A stretch of 64,000 bases of DNA from BCD1 sp965230565 (GTDB lineage Bacteria > Bacteroidota > Bacteroidia > Chitinophagales > Saprospiraceae). Shown here one piece after another: positions 1 through 8,985 of this stretch. The notes under the pieces were generated by a model. The model saw nothing but the letters and a program-made list of their open reading frames with translations, had not been told where the DNA came from and searched no databases. The stretch is from assembly GCA_965230565.1 (NCBI GenBank), contig CBDDLH010000009.1, positions 86,069 through 150,068 on the forward strand, written 5' to 3'. Within the stretch, counting starts at the first letter, position 1. Every line of letters starts with the position of its first letter. Made by a program: the position numbers and the translations under genes.

Positions 1-1532
1 GAAAGTCCGGCTGCCGGAGGAGATTTTGGGCCTTACCGTCAATCTGAAAGGAAAGACCTCTACCGTCAATATGCCGATCAATTGGTAGAAAGCGGTAATG
101 CTTATATCGCTTTTGATACTCCTGAAGGATTGGATGCCAAGCGACAGGCTTATGAAGCCGAAGGGAAAACCTTTACCTACAATGCAGCCTCAAGAGCAGA
201 AATGGACAATTCCTTTACCAATTCAGCTGAAGAAGTTCAAAAAAGAATGGATGCCGGTGAGGATTATGTCATCCGCTTCAGCATCCCTGATGACGAGGCC
301 CTTGCCTTGAAAGACATCATCCGTGGTGATATGACTGTCCAAACCAGCGAACTTGATGACAAGGTGTTGTTTAAATCAGATGGTATGCCAACTTATCACC
401 TGGCCAATATCGTAGATGATCACCTGATGCAGATCAGTCACGTGATTCGAGGTGAGGAATGGTTGCCATCATTGCCACTGCACGTTTTATTGTATCGAGC
501 ATTTGGTTGGGAAGCACCGGAATTTGCCCATTTGCCTTTGATCCTCAAACCAAACCCGGCTTCGTATATCAACAAACGTACCCGTCAGGAATTCGCAGGT
601 CAGTTTGCTGAGGCTTTTGTGAAGGCGAATGCGGATTTTGCAGACAAAAAAGGGAAAGTAAACAACTTCATTGATCAGTTGCTGCAGGACGTAAAAAGTC
701 TTACCGAGCGTCTGAAAATTAAGGACAAGGATTCCAATATGCAGAAGGATATCAAAGCCTTCATGAAAGGAGTTTTGTTTGGAAAACTGAGCAAGCGTGA
801 TGGTGACCGTCTGGGCATCCCTGTGTTCCCGCTCGCATGGGAAGGAGATAGTCCGGAAAATTCTTTTACCGGTTTCCGTGAGTTTGGATTCTTACCGGAT
901 GCAACGGATAATTTCCTGGCATTCCTCGGATGGAATCCAGGAACTGAGCAGGAAATTTTCAGTTTGGATCAATTGTGTGAAGCCTTCTCTTTGGAGAAAA
1001 TCGGAAAATCCGGGGCACGTTTTGATTTTGATAAAGCCAAGTGGTACAACAAACAGTACATTATGGCCTCAGACAAGGCTGACCTGGCCACTATGGTTCG
1101 CCCATTGGTGGAAGCTGAAGGTATTAATCCTGATCAGGGGTATTTAGAAAGTGTATGTGAATTGTTGAAGGAACGTGTTACTTTCCTGACGGATTTTACA
1201 AAACAGGCACATCCATATTTGCAGGATGAACTGTCCTACGACGAAAAGGCCATACAGAAAAAATGGAAACCTGAATTACGTCCTTTATTTGAAAGCTTAA
1301 CTAATCAGTTGAACAACCTGGGAGCGTTTTCTGCTGAGAAAATTCAGGAAACAGTCGAAACCTTTCCCGGATGCAAGAAAATGATTTGCAGATGGGAGAT
1401 GTATTCCCGCTGCTAAGAATTGCACTTTCCGGAGCCATGCACGGACCAGGCGTTTTTGAAATGCTGGAAGTTATTGGAAAGGAAAAGTCTTTTGAGCGGT
1501 TGGAAAAAGCGTTGCAGGTTTTTGAGGGTTAA
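1..1532 (+). CDS. gltX: Glutamyl-tRNA synthetase, 5' truncated by window, frameshifted near 3' end
   Basis: Class I aminoacyl-tRNA synthetase charging tRNA-Glu in the cytoplasm. Reading is open from base 1 (begins ESPAAGGDFGPYRQSER), so the N-terminus with the HIGH motif lies outside the window. The KMSKS-type loop is seen as GKLSKRDGD, followed by FLAFLGWNPGTEQEIF and the anticodon-binding region. About 75 residues sit between LILKP and KLSKR, more than in E. coli GluRS. Frame 1 stops at 1414-1416 after a divergent tail, but frame 3 continues with a convincing GluRS C-terminus (GDVFPLLRIALSGAMHGPG) to a TAA at 1530-1532. One base therefore appears to be missing around 1363-1373. Either a sequencing or assembly error, or a real lesion; an essential gene makes an error more likely. 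Confidence 0.9.
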
Positions 1533-1606
1533 AAAGGTCATTCATTTTCCTGATATCAAAAATTAGATTCAAGACTTTTTATTAAAAACGATCAACCAAC
1601 CCGGAT

Positions 1607-2650
1607 ATGAATCTTTCCAAAACAGCCAACGTAATTATCATCATTACTGCCGTGGTCATCACTTTGATTTACGGCCAAAGCCTTCTGATTCCCTTTGTGT
1701 TAGCTATGTTGTTGTGGTTTGTCATGCGTATGATGAAGGCAGTGTTGAATAAAATTGGGTTCATTAAACGAAATACAGCCTCCTGGTTGCAGACCTTGAT
1801 TTCAACCACATCCATTTTGATCATTGCCGGTATTATGGTCGAAATCTTGTCTACCAATATTGAATCCCTTTCCGGAGCTTATGAAAAGTATGGAGCTAAT
1901 CTCGATAAGGTGGTTGATCAGATCAATGAAGCATTCAACCTGAATATCGTGGAAGACTTTAAAGGGCGTGCCGGAGATTTTAATTTTGGCGAGATCCTTG
2001 GCAGCATTTTCAGTTCTCTTTCGAGTATATTAGGTAATGCCTTTATGATCCTGATATATACTTTGTTCATCGTTCTGGAAGAGACCAAGTTCCGGGATAA
2101 ACTTAAGATGCTCTTTCCGGAAAAGGAAAAATACGAGCGATTTAATGAATTACTGGATAAGATTGAGGATTCCATTTCCCAATATCTTGGCTTAAAAACG
2201 TTGGTAAGTATCATTACGGGCGTGTTGAGTTATATCGCTTTGCTCATCATTGGAGTTGATTCACCCGCATTTTGGGCCTTCCTCATCTTTGTGTTGAATT
2301 TTATTCCTACTGTTGGGTCTTTGGTGGCTACCGTTTTTCCGGCGATTTTCAGTTTGTTGCAGTTTGGTACAGTTACTCCTGCAGTTCTTGTGTTGGTCAT
2401 AGTAGGTGCTATTCAAATAGCGGTGGGTAATATTATTGAACCGAGGATGATGGGGAAATCCATGAACATCAGTCCGCTGGTCACGATCATCTCCCTTTCC
2501 GTGTGGGGCGTTATCTGGGGCGTGGTAGGCATGGTACTCAGTGTGCCCATCACGGTGGTAATGATCATAATTTTCTCACAGTTCGAATCCACCCGCCGCA
2601 TAGCGATTCTGTTGTCAGATAAAGGAATTGTTGAGAATGAATCCTCCTAG
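1607..2650 (+). CDS. AI-2E family transporter (PerM/UPF0118 permease)
   Basis: Inner-membrane permease of 347 residues with about eight hydrophobic helices in the family arrangement: two at the N-terminus (residues about 5-40), one at 60-80, a soluble helical stretch with LEETKFRDKLKMLFP (about 160-175), then a C-terminal cluster including FLIFVLNFIPTVGSLVATVFP, the most conserved family segment, and IIEPRMMGKSMNISPLV. Family members have been linked to autoinducer-2 export, sodium/proton exchange or other efflux, so the substrate cannot be assigned. It starts 74 bases after the gltX stop in the same direction and may be read from the same transcript. The length is usual for the family. Confidence 0.85.
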   Translation: MNLSKTANVIIIITAVVITLIYGQSLLIPFVLAMLLWFVMRMMKAVLNKIGFIKRNTASWLQTLISTTSILIIAGIMVEILSTNIESLSGAYEKYGANLDKVVDQINEAFNLNIVEDFKGRAGDFNFGEILGSIFSSLSSILGNAFMILIYTLFIVLEETKFRDKLKMLFPEKEKYERFNELLDKIEDSISQYLGLKTLVSIITGVLSYIALLIIGVDSPAFWAFLIFVLNFIPTVGSLVATVFPAIFSLLQFGTVTPAVLVLVIVGAIQIAVGNIIEPRMMGKSMNISPLVTIISLSVWGVIWGVVGMVLSVPITVVMIIIFSQFESTRRIAILLSDKGIVENESS

Positions 2651-2670
2651 CGGAGACTTCAGTCTGCCCG

Positions 2671-2823
2671 GGCCGACCGAGAATTACCGTATCGCGCAAA
2701 TTCATTTGCGCCCGAAGAATACAATCAATTGACAATTGAATGTTTGCATTTAATTGACCGTCGAATGAACCTGCCTTCCGTCGGAGCAGGCAAGGTTCGA
2801 CGGCTACGAGTTCTCGGTCGGCC
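2671..2823. repeat. Nested palindromic intergenic element
   Basis: A 153-base element bounded by a perfect 13-bp inverted repeat (GGCCGACCGAGAA at 2671-2683 against its complement at 2811-2823). Inside it are a 7-bp hairpin with a TTCA loop (GCGCAAA/TTTGCGC, 2694-2711), the palindrome TCAATTGACAATTGA, and an imperfect CGTCGAA...CCTGCC / GGCAAGGTTCGACG hairpin. No open frame of note. It looks like a miniature inverted-repeat or REP-like element downstream of the permease gene. Confidence 0.6.
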
Positions 2824-2842
2824 TGTGCCATCTTTGGAGAGA

Positions 2843-3109
2843 TTATAACCCTAATACCTTCTCCCAAACCTCATACCCAGGTCTTGGTCTTTCGGTTTCA
2901 TCCAGTAACCCGGTATCCCTCCAAATTTTCCCAAGACCCTGCAAGTCTTCCGGGAAGACCTCCAGCAAGGCATCAAAGTCCCGGTGAGCCCACCATATGA
3001 TAAATTCGTAGTTATGGTTGATTTGTGCTTAATACACCAGAATCCGGTAATACCCTAAGCAATTTGAGCGTTTTTCTGTTACTTTCCCTGATAAGACCAT
3101 TATTACCAT
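2843..3109 (-). pseudogene. Small interrupted ORF, family not recognised
   Basis: Reading from ATG at 3107-3109 gives MVIMVLSGKVTEKRSNCLG..., then an in-frame TAA at 3029-3031, then a further 62 open codons to TAA at 2843-2845. The second part has a protein-like composition (WWAHRDFDALLEVFPEDLQG, then IWRDTGLLDETERPRPGY) but no start codon other than internal TTGs. The simplest reading is a small gene of about 88 codons broken by one stop. I do not recognise the family. It could equally be two chance frames. Confidence 0.35.
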
Positions 3110-3178
3110 ATAACTATTCAAAGTTGCGAGTTACGAGATTCATGTTCCTTTTCAAAAAACCCGAACCCGTAACCCGAA

Positions 3179-3198
3179 ATGGAACAAAGTGACATTCC
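3179..3198. repeat. Dispersed 20-mer, copy 1
   Basis: ATGGAACAAAGTGACATTCC here differs by one base from 27258-27277. Each copy runs into a short hairpin with a different loop (here CCCG...CGGG). The surrounding 2824-3281 gap also has an inverted pair of AGTTGCGAGTTACGAG (from 3122) and TGTAACCCGCAACT (to about 3258). Confidence 0.5.
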
Positions 3199-3281
3199 CG
3201 ATCAAAGATGCGGGACAGGCTCTCGTGCACTAGTGCCGGGATGTGTAACCCGCAACTCTGATAAACTAACAACCCAAGTCT

Positions 3282-4328
3282 ATGAGAAAGATCTTTTTGG
3301 CCTCCCTGGCTATTTGTATGACCCAAATGTTAATCGCACAGGCACCTGTGCTTACCGAAAATTCCATTTACAGTACGGAAGTTTATTTCGACTTTGGAAA
3401 GGATACCATCCGGACGGATGCGGATTCTGTGTTGAATGAGCTAATTGCCTTTTGTGAAAACCAGGCTCCGTTTTTTATTAAAATAACAGCACACACTGAT
3501 GCGATAGGGAGCGATGAAAATAACTTTGCTTTGTCACAAAGAAGAGCTGCCTCCGTTATAGAATTTCTTGAAGCAAGAGAAATGGTTGCTGATAGTATGA
3601 CGGTGAATGTTTTTGGAGAGAAACAACCGGTGGCTGAAAATGATACCGATGAAGGTCGGCAAAAGAACCGAAGGGCAACCGTTGAAGTAATCAAGATCAA
3701 AAAAATGGTGCCGCTGGAAGGGGAGATCGTGGATCAGGAAACAGGTGAAGGGATTGAAGCAGATGTAGTGGTACGAACGAAGGACACTAAGGATTCTTTG
3801 AAAACTGATGAAAAAGGACGTTACCAATCCCTGGTCCCTCTTGGAGAAGTAATTGGTATTGATGTTTGGGCCAAGGGATATTTCCTGCAATCGCAAATGA
3901 TGCGTGTCAAACCTGGAGAAAAAGTAGAAGTGAATGTAGAGCTTCCGCCAGTCAAGGAAGGTGAAAAGGTGGATATTCAGAATCTCTATTTTGTAGGAAA
4001 TGAAGCCATATTGCTTGAAAAATCAGAGCCTGAACTGCCCAAGATTCTCAAATTTATGCAGATCAATGACAATATCAAGATCGAGATCGCCGGTCATATC
4101 AATCGCCCCAATTCCCCGCCGGTAGATGTCGAAAGCTGGGATTACAATTTATCCCGACGCAGAGCTTTATTGGTTTACAACTACCTCCTGGATAATGGTA
4201 TCTCAAAGGATCGCCTTACCTACAACGCCTATGGTAACTGGGAAATGCGCTACCCTAATGCAACTTCAGAAAAAGAACAGGCTGCGAACAGGCGCGTTGA
4301 GATTAGGGTATTGGATGTGAAGGATTAA
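3282..4328 (+). CDS. OmpA-family protein with two OmpA-like domains
   Basis: Exported envelope protein of 348 residues with a signal peptide (MRKIFLASLAICMTQMLIAQ). Domain order: OmpA-like peptidoglycan-binding domain (about 30-135, with YFDFGKDTIRTDAD, ITAHTDAIGSDENN, LSQRRAASV and GRQKNRRATVEV), a small beta carboxypeptidase-regulatory/CNA-B-like domain (about 140-220, GEIVDQETGEGI...TDEKGRY), then a second, more divergent OmpA-like domain (about 228-345, IQNLYFVGNEAIL, IEIAGHINRP, LSRRRALLVYNYLL, AANRRVEIRVL). It probably links the outer membrane or a periplasmic complex to peptidoglycan. Two OmpA domains flanking a beta domain is not the usual single C-terminal arrangement. Confidence 0.85.
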   Translation: MRKIFLASLAICMTQMLIAQAPVLTENSIYSTEVYFDFGKDTIRTDADSVLNELIAFCENQAPFFIKITAHTDAIGSDENNFALSQRRAASVIEFLEAREMVADSMTVNVFGEKQPVAENDTDEGRQKNRRATVEVIKIKKMVPLEGEIVDQETGEGIEADVVVRTKDTKDSLKTDEKGRYQSLVPLGEVIGIDVWAKGYFLQSQMMRVKPGEKVEVNVELPPVKEGEKVDIQNLYFVGNEAILLEKSEPELPKILKFMQINDNIKIEIAGHINRPNSPPVDVESWDYNLSRRRALLVYNYLLDNGISKDRLTYNAYGNWEMRYPNATSEKEQAANRRVEIRVLDVKD

Positions 4329-4536
4329 TGCTAGGAGGAAGTATCCAAGGTTTTGCCTTTGCCAGGCATAAGTGTGGAAAGGCGACACCTTGTCGGAGTA
4401 AATCTCAAACAACATGAAACAACATCAAGCCACATCAAACAGCGAACGGAGGAGCACTGAAACAATATAAAACGCGAGCCTGCGAGTCCCAGCCATCGCC
4501 GATAGGCGAAATTCCCTATCTTTATAGCAAAAACAG

Positions 4537-4719
4537 ATGGACGACAAAAAGAAAAACGAAGAGACCTCTGACGCATCCGGTGAAAATAAGGACAAGCTCG
4601 AGCTGAAGGTCAACGAGCTTGGGGAGATCACTTCCAACTTGGATATGGACAAGATCAACAAATTCCTCGATGAAAATGTTGAAGATAAAAAGCTTCAGGG
4701 TGACGACGATAAAGAGTAG
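4537..4719 (+). CDS. Small acidic lysine-rich hypothetical protein
   Basis: A 60-residue, highly charged soluble protein (MDDKKKNEETSDASGENKDK...). The centre, LGEITSNLDMDKINKFLDENV, looks like one amphipathic helix; the ends are disordered and acidic. No signal peptide, membrane segment or recognised domain. The start ATG follows an A-rich stretch typical of Bacteroidota translation starts. It stands alone, 208 bases after the OmpA gene and 257 before the E2 gene. Codon content is protein-like, so I keep it as real. Confidence 0.55.
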   Translation: MDDKKKNEETSDASGENKDKLELKVNELGEITSNLDMDKINKFLDENVEDKKLQGDDDKE

Positions 4720-4976
4720 GAATTATATTTTGATTTTTCGGCAATTTTGCTTAAATTTTAGAATTCTGTGTTGATTTTTTACCTGATTTAAAGTTATGTT
4801 TTGCACTCTTGAAATTCTGAGGTTTTCAGATCAAAGGACCTTGTAACACAGGGGGATTTGGGAATCAGGTATGGAAAATTCCTATTGTGAGGTGTTCTGG
4901 AAAGGTAAAATAGCCTTTGGAACATTCACTTTTCTGGGTTTATAGCTGTATTTTTGCAGTCTAAATAAAATCAAAT

Positions 4977-6305
4977 ATGGCAAAGGTTGAACTTATCATG
5001 CCCAAAATGGGTGAAAGTATCATGGAAGCCACCATTCTCAAATGGGTGAAAAACGTTGGGGATAAGGTGGAAGAAGATGAAACGATCCTCGAGATCGCAA
5101 CAGATAAGGTGGACTCGGAAGTTCCATCGCCTGTTGAAGGTGTCATCGCTGAAATCCTCTATAAAGAGGAAGATGTTGTCGAAATAGGAAAGGTTATTGC
5201 CATTATCGCAACGGAAGGTGAAGATGTCAATGTAGCTGCGAGCCCGGCAGTTGAAGAAAAACCCCAGCCAGCTGAAGCAACCGCAAATGGAAAAGTTAAA
5301 GCGGAAACCGAAACTCCCAAACCTCAGCCCGAACCGGTAACCGCTGAACCGGCCCCTGTCGCCAGCCCGGCATCAGGACGTTTTTATTCTCCCTTAGTTA
5401 AGAATATTGCTAAAAAAGAAAATATCAGTTCGCAGGAGCTCGACACGGTTCCGGGAACTGGCGCCAAAGGTCGTGTAACCAAAAAAGATATCCTTGCTTA
5501 TCTGGAAAACAGAACTGCTGCACCGATGCCTCAGGTGCAAACAGCTCCTGCAACAAACGGCACACCAAAAACAACACCAACAGTTGCTGTCGGCGGTAAT
5601 GACGAAATCATCGAAATGGACCGCATGCGCCGTTTGATCGCCGATCATATGGTGATGTCGAAACAAACCTCACCTCACGTTACTTCATTTGTTGAGGTGG
5701 ATGTAACCGATATCGTCAACTGGCGGAACAAGGTAAAAAATGAATTTATTGCCAAATACGGCGAAAAGATCACCTTTACACCGATCTTCCTGGAAGCAGT
5801 GGTCAATGCGATCAGGGATTTCCCCATGATCAACGTATCTGTGGATGGTAATAACATCATTCGCAAGCACAACATCAATGTCGGAATGGCTACAGCCCTG
5901 CCTTCCGGAAACCTCATTGTGCCGGTGATCAAAAATGCGGACAATCTCAATCTGCTCGGACTGACCCGTGCAGTTAACGACCTGGCCGGAAGAGCAAGAG
6001 AAAACAAACTCACACCGGATGAGATCCAGGGTGGCACTTTCACCCTGACCAACGTCGGTACTTTCGGTAACGTCATGGGAACTCCGATCATCAACCAGCC
6101 ACAAGTAGCGATTATGGCTGCCGGCGCTATACGCAAAAAGCCGGGAGTGGTGGAAACAGAATACGGAGACCTCATCGCCGTAAGACATATGATGTTCCTC
6201 TCCCTGTCGTATGACCACAGGGTAGTGGACGGCTTCCTAGGAGGATCCTTCCTCCGAAAAGTGGGAGATTATCTCGAAGCATTTGATCCTAACAGAGCCA
6301 TTTAA
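4977..6305 (+). CDS. 2-oxo acid dehydrogenase E2 (dihydrolipoamide acyltransferase)
   Basis: Core acyltransferase of a pyruvate, branched-chain or 2-oxoglutarate dehydrogenase complex. Length 442. Lipoyl domain 1-78 with lipoyl-lysine K44 in ATDKVDSEVP; a Pro/Ala/Glu linker; E3/E1-binding domain 137-176 (FYSPLVKNIAKKENIS ... GTGAKGRVTKKDILAYL); a second linker; and the catalytic domain about 215-442 with SLSYDHRVVDG (H414, D418). Only one lipoyl domain. No E1 or E3 gene is adjacent, so the substrate cannot be fixed from context; single-lipoyl E2s of this type in Bacteroidota are often paired with E1 fusion genes elsewhere. A TATTTTTG -7-like element lies at 4949-4956, 20 bases before the ATG. 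Confidence 0.92.
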   Translation: MAKVELIMPKMGESIMEATILKWVKNVGDKVEEDETILEIATDKVDSEVPSPVEGVIAEILYKEEDVVEIGKVIAIIATEGEDVNVAASPAVEEKPQPAEATANGKVKAETETPKPQPEPVTAEPAPVASPASGRFYSPLVKNIAKKENISSQELDTVPGTGAKGRVTKKDILAYLENRTAAPMPQVQTAPATNGTPKTTPTVAVGGNDEIIEMDRMRRLIADHMVMSKQTSPHVTSFVEVDVTDIVNWRNKVKNEFIAKYGEKITFTPIFLEAVVNAIRDFPMINVSVDGNNIIRKHNINVGMATALPSGNLIVPVIKNADNLNLLGLTRAVNDLAGRARENKLTPDEIQGGTFTLTNVGTFGNVMGTPIINQPQVAIMAAGAIRKKPGVVETEYGDLIAVRHMMFLSLSYDHRVVDGFLGGSFLRKVGDYLEAFDPNRAI

Positions 6306-6336
6306 TTCGCCTGTTCTTTAACAAGATAATCCAGAT

Positions 6337-6370
6337 AGCCCTGTGCGTTAGCGCGGGGCTGTTGTTTTTT
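6337..6370 (+). terminator. Rho-independent terminator after E2 gene
   Basis: AGCCCTGTGCG (6337-6347), a TTAG loop and CGCGGGGCT (6352-6360) form a GC-rich stem with one small bulge, followed by GTTGTTTTTT (6361-6370). It lies 32 bases past the E2 stop. The rest of this gap, 6371-6617, has no gene I can defend. Confidence 0.7.
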
Positions 6371-6617
6371 CAAGGTTTCGTCTTGAAAAAAAGGGTGCCG
6401 TCAGGTACCCAATCCCGGTATTACCCGGCCTTTTTGCAATGCTTTTGGTGCTGTAGGTACCAAATAACCCATGCGGAGAATTCTATGTTCAATTTTTAAG
6501 GCCTCACCCTGAATGACTATCTTTGCCGTAACGAGATCATCAGGAAGCTGTAGCAATATAGTCGAAATCTTTTCCGTTGACAAAGAACAGGTCCCCCAGC
6601 CCAAATATTAAAAAATC

Positions 6618-8765
6618 ATGCAAAAAATACTACCCTATCTACTGCTCTTAATAATGGTTCTGCCCTTGCAGGTGGAAGCACAAAATTCCCGTCAAAAACT
6701 CAGTCAGGCAAAGGAGTTTTTCTACCATGAAAAGTATTCGGAAGCACTGGCAATTCTGAGCAGTTCAAAAAAACTGTCCCGGCAGGATAAAGAGGCCAGG
6801 CTCTTGATAGCTGTTTGTCAGTATCAGTTGAATCAACTGGATATTGCCCTGGAACTGCTGCAAGAGATCACCGGTGAAAAAAAAGAACCCTATCCGGAAT
6901 GCTGGTTGTACATGGGCAAGATCTATCACGCCATGCACCAGTTCAATGAAGCGGCAGATTATTACAAACTTTACCTGCGCACCATTCGTCCCGATCACCC
7001 GCACCGAAAGATGGTCCGGGAGGAAATTCGTAGATGTTCCAATGGCATTGATATCCTTTACAGGCAACAACTGGCGATCGTGGAGAACCTGGGCATGGGC
7101 GTCAATACTGCAGGAGATGAATTCGGACCGGTACCTAGTCGCAACAACAGCAATAAATTGTATTTCTCTTCTGAAAGATTTGGCAATAACGGAGGACCCA
7201 GGGATGATCAAAATCGTCCGGATGACCGCTTTGGCCATTTCCTGAGTGATATGTTCAGTTGCACGGTGACCAACGGACAATGGGCCGGTACGGAACCCAT
7301 GCACTATTTACTCAATAGCCCGCAACATGAAATCCTGCTAGATTTTAATTCTGATGGAACTGTGATGTATTATTTTAAAGGTTGGAGCCAGCGGGCAGGA
7401 CAGATCGTGGCGGATACCTTTAAAACCATGGAAAACCGAACCCTGAACTCCACACCTTTTCTGGCTCCGGTGGATGTAGCTAACGGAGACAAGGAACTCT
7501 TCCTGTATAACGACACCTTACTCATTTTTTCCAGTCGCCGTCCGGGAGGATTTGGTGGGTACGATCTATATAAAACCGTTTTCCTGAAAGGATACTGGAC
7601 AGCCCCTGAAAATATGGGCCCAAACATCAATTCTAACTATGATGAAACAACTCCGTTCCTGGCTCCGGATGGCAAAGCCTTGTATTTCAGTTCCAATGAC
7701 AGCCGGAAAAGTATTGGCGGACTGGACATTTTTAAAACGGTTTATAATCAAAAAACCGGGCAATGGAGTGCGCCATTCAATATGGGACTTCCGTTAAATT
7801 CTGCTGGTGATGATACCGGTTTCCGGCTCACTAGGGATGGTTTTACCGCCTATTTGTCTTCTTCCCGGAAGGATGGGTTTGGTGAACGGGATATTTACAT
7901 CGCCTATTTTCAGGAATATTTGCCCGAGGTGGAACCGCCTGTCGTGGCTTATGTCCCACCAACTCCCAAGGTTAAAGAGTACGAAAAACCCATTATCATT
8001 AGCAAGCCAACAGGCTTTGAAGAGCAGGACCCTTTTGGGCAAGAAGAACCTGATACTCCAACGGTTACGAACGTTGCTGACAATGCAGCCTATGCACCGC
8101 TATTGCTTGATGGAAATTCCAGGCTTAATTATGCTCAAAAAAGTAAACTGGAAGGCGTCGCAAGAGCCATTTCCCGTGATGCGTCACTTACAGTGGTCAT
8201 TTCCGTGTACACAAACAGCTCCGGCAAGGTGCCTCAACGATTATTCCGGGCGATCAATTATGCAGAAGAAGCTGCAGACTTCCTGCAGGATCGTGGGGTA
8301 TCTGCCAAAAATATCTTTATGAGAGCCCTCGATGGCAGCCAAACCGGCCAGACTGATCCTTATGTTATGGAATTTGCTTTTTCAGGATTGCAAGGCATGA
8401 CTTCCAGGGGAGATCTTCCCGTGATAGGAAGAAATCAGAGATCTGTCACTTCAAACATGGTCACCTCGAAAGGGCTGTTTTACAAAGTGCAAATCTCCTC
8501 AGCCACCAAAATGTTGAACCGACCAGTGCTAGACCAACAGCCCTATCCCATGATTGAAAAGCTGCCGGACTTTGCCTATTACCGGTACACCGTGGGGGCC
8601 TTTGAAAGATTTGAAGATGCCAAAAATTTTGCTTTGAAAATGCAAAGGTCTGGGCAGAAGGGCGCCTATGTGGTACCATTTATCCACGGAAAACGAGCTG
8701 ATAAAAATGAGGCCAAAAGTAATGTCGCGGAATTTCCGGATTTGAATAACTACCTGAGGGGGTGA
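6618..8765 (+). CDS. PorE-like TPR / PD40 / OmpA-like / SPOR-like envelope protein
   Basis: Exported protein of 715 residues (signal peptide MQKILPYLLLLIMVLPLQVEAQ, no lipobox). Domains in order: TPR-like helices 22-140 (AKEFFYHEKYSEALAIL, WLYMGKIYHAMHQFNEAADYY); a PD40 beta-propeller about 155-425 with FSSRRPGGFGGYDLYK, FLAPDGKALYFSSND and IGGLDIFKT; a Pro/Glu linker; an OmpA-like domain about 495-590 that is weakly conserved; and a C-terminal SPOR-like segment about 625-700 (FYKVQISSATK, YYRYTVGAFERFEDAKNFA). The architecture recalls PorE, the outer-membrane/peptidoglycan anchor of the type IX secretion system, but with a SPOR-like end. A role in envelope anchoring or gliding/T9SS is inference. 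Confidence 0.75.
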   Translation: MQKILPYLLLLIMVLPLQVEAQNSRQKLSQAKEFFYHEKYSEALAILSSSKKLSRQDKEARLLIAVCQYQLNQLDIALELLQEITGEKKEPYPECWLYMGKIYHAMHQFNEAADYYKLYLRTIRPDHPHRKMVREEIRRCSNGIDILYRQQLAIVENLGMGVNTAGDEFGPVPSRNNSNKLYFSSERFGNNGGPRDDQNRPDDRFGHFLSDMFSCTVTNGQWAGTEPMHYLLNSPQHEILLDFNSDGTVMYYFKGWSQRAGQIVADTFKTMENRTLNSTPFLAPVDVANGDKELFLYNDTLLIFSSRRPGGFGGYDLYKTVFLKGYWTAPENMGPNINSNYDETTPFLAPDGKALYFSSNDSRKSIGGLDIFKTVYNQKTGQWSAPFNMGLPLNSAGDDTGFRLTRDGFTAYLSSSRKDGFGERDIYIAYFQEYLPEVEPPVVAYVPPTPKVKEYEKPIIISKPTGFEEQDPFGQEEPDTPTVTNVADNAAYAPLLLDGNSRLNYAQKSKLEGVARAISRDASLTVVISVYTNSSGKVPQRLFRAINYAEEAADFLQDRGVSAKNIFMRALDGSQTGQTDPYVMEFAFSGLQGMTSRGDLPVIGRNQRSVTSNMVTSKGLFYKVQISSATKMLNRPVLDQQPYPMIEKLPDFAYYRYTVGAFERFEDAKNFALKMQRSGQKGAYVVPFIHGKRADKNEAKSNVAEFPDLNNYLRG

Positions 8766-8768
8766 GAC

Positions 8769-8831
8769 TGGTTTCTGGTTTCTGGTTTCTGGTTTCTGGT
8801 TTCTGGTTTCTGGTTTCTGGTTTCTGGTTTC
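8769..8831. repeat. Heptamer tandem repeat (TGGTTTC)9
   Basis: Nine perfect head-to-tail copies of TGGTTTC, followed by a partial copy TGGTTTT. The array starts four bases after the stop of the preceding gene. Heptamer arrays of this kind are prone to slippage. The reverse strand encodes a PETRNQK repeat in an open frame, which I take as a by-product. Confidence 0.9.
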
Positions 8832-8890
8832 TGGTTTTGGCATTAGGATGTCTCATAAACAAAGGCATTAACTTTGAGGTGAAATTTTGT

Positions 8891-8985
8891 TTTATATCAC
8901 GTGGATCACGCGGATTTTCGCTGATATAAGCCATAATTCCCAAATTTAAATCTGCGTTCCTCTGCGGTGTCTGCGAGACACTTTT
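8891..8985. repeat. CTGCG-type dispersed intergenic repeat, copy A
   Basis: CACGTGGATCACGCGGATTTTCGC, split by an AT-rich centre, is followed by TCTGCG TTCC TCTGCG GTG TCTGCG AGACACTTTT. The same layout recurs at 37414-37530. The left arm (CGCGGAT-type words) is roughly the reverse complement of the right arm (ATCTGCG words), so the element can fold. It fills most of the 363-base gap 8766-9128. Confidence 0.65.

Noticed and set aside
6401..6604. Minus-strand 67-codon frame upstream of the PorE-like gene
   Set aside because: It begins with TTG, has no recognisable family and no upstream signals; probably chance, although it lies in a gap.
8769..8831. CRISPR array
   Set aside because: Direct 7-base repeats without spacers and no cas genes.
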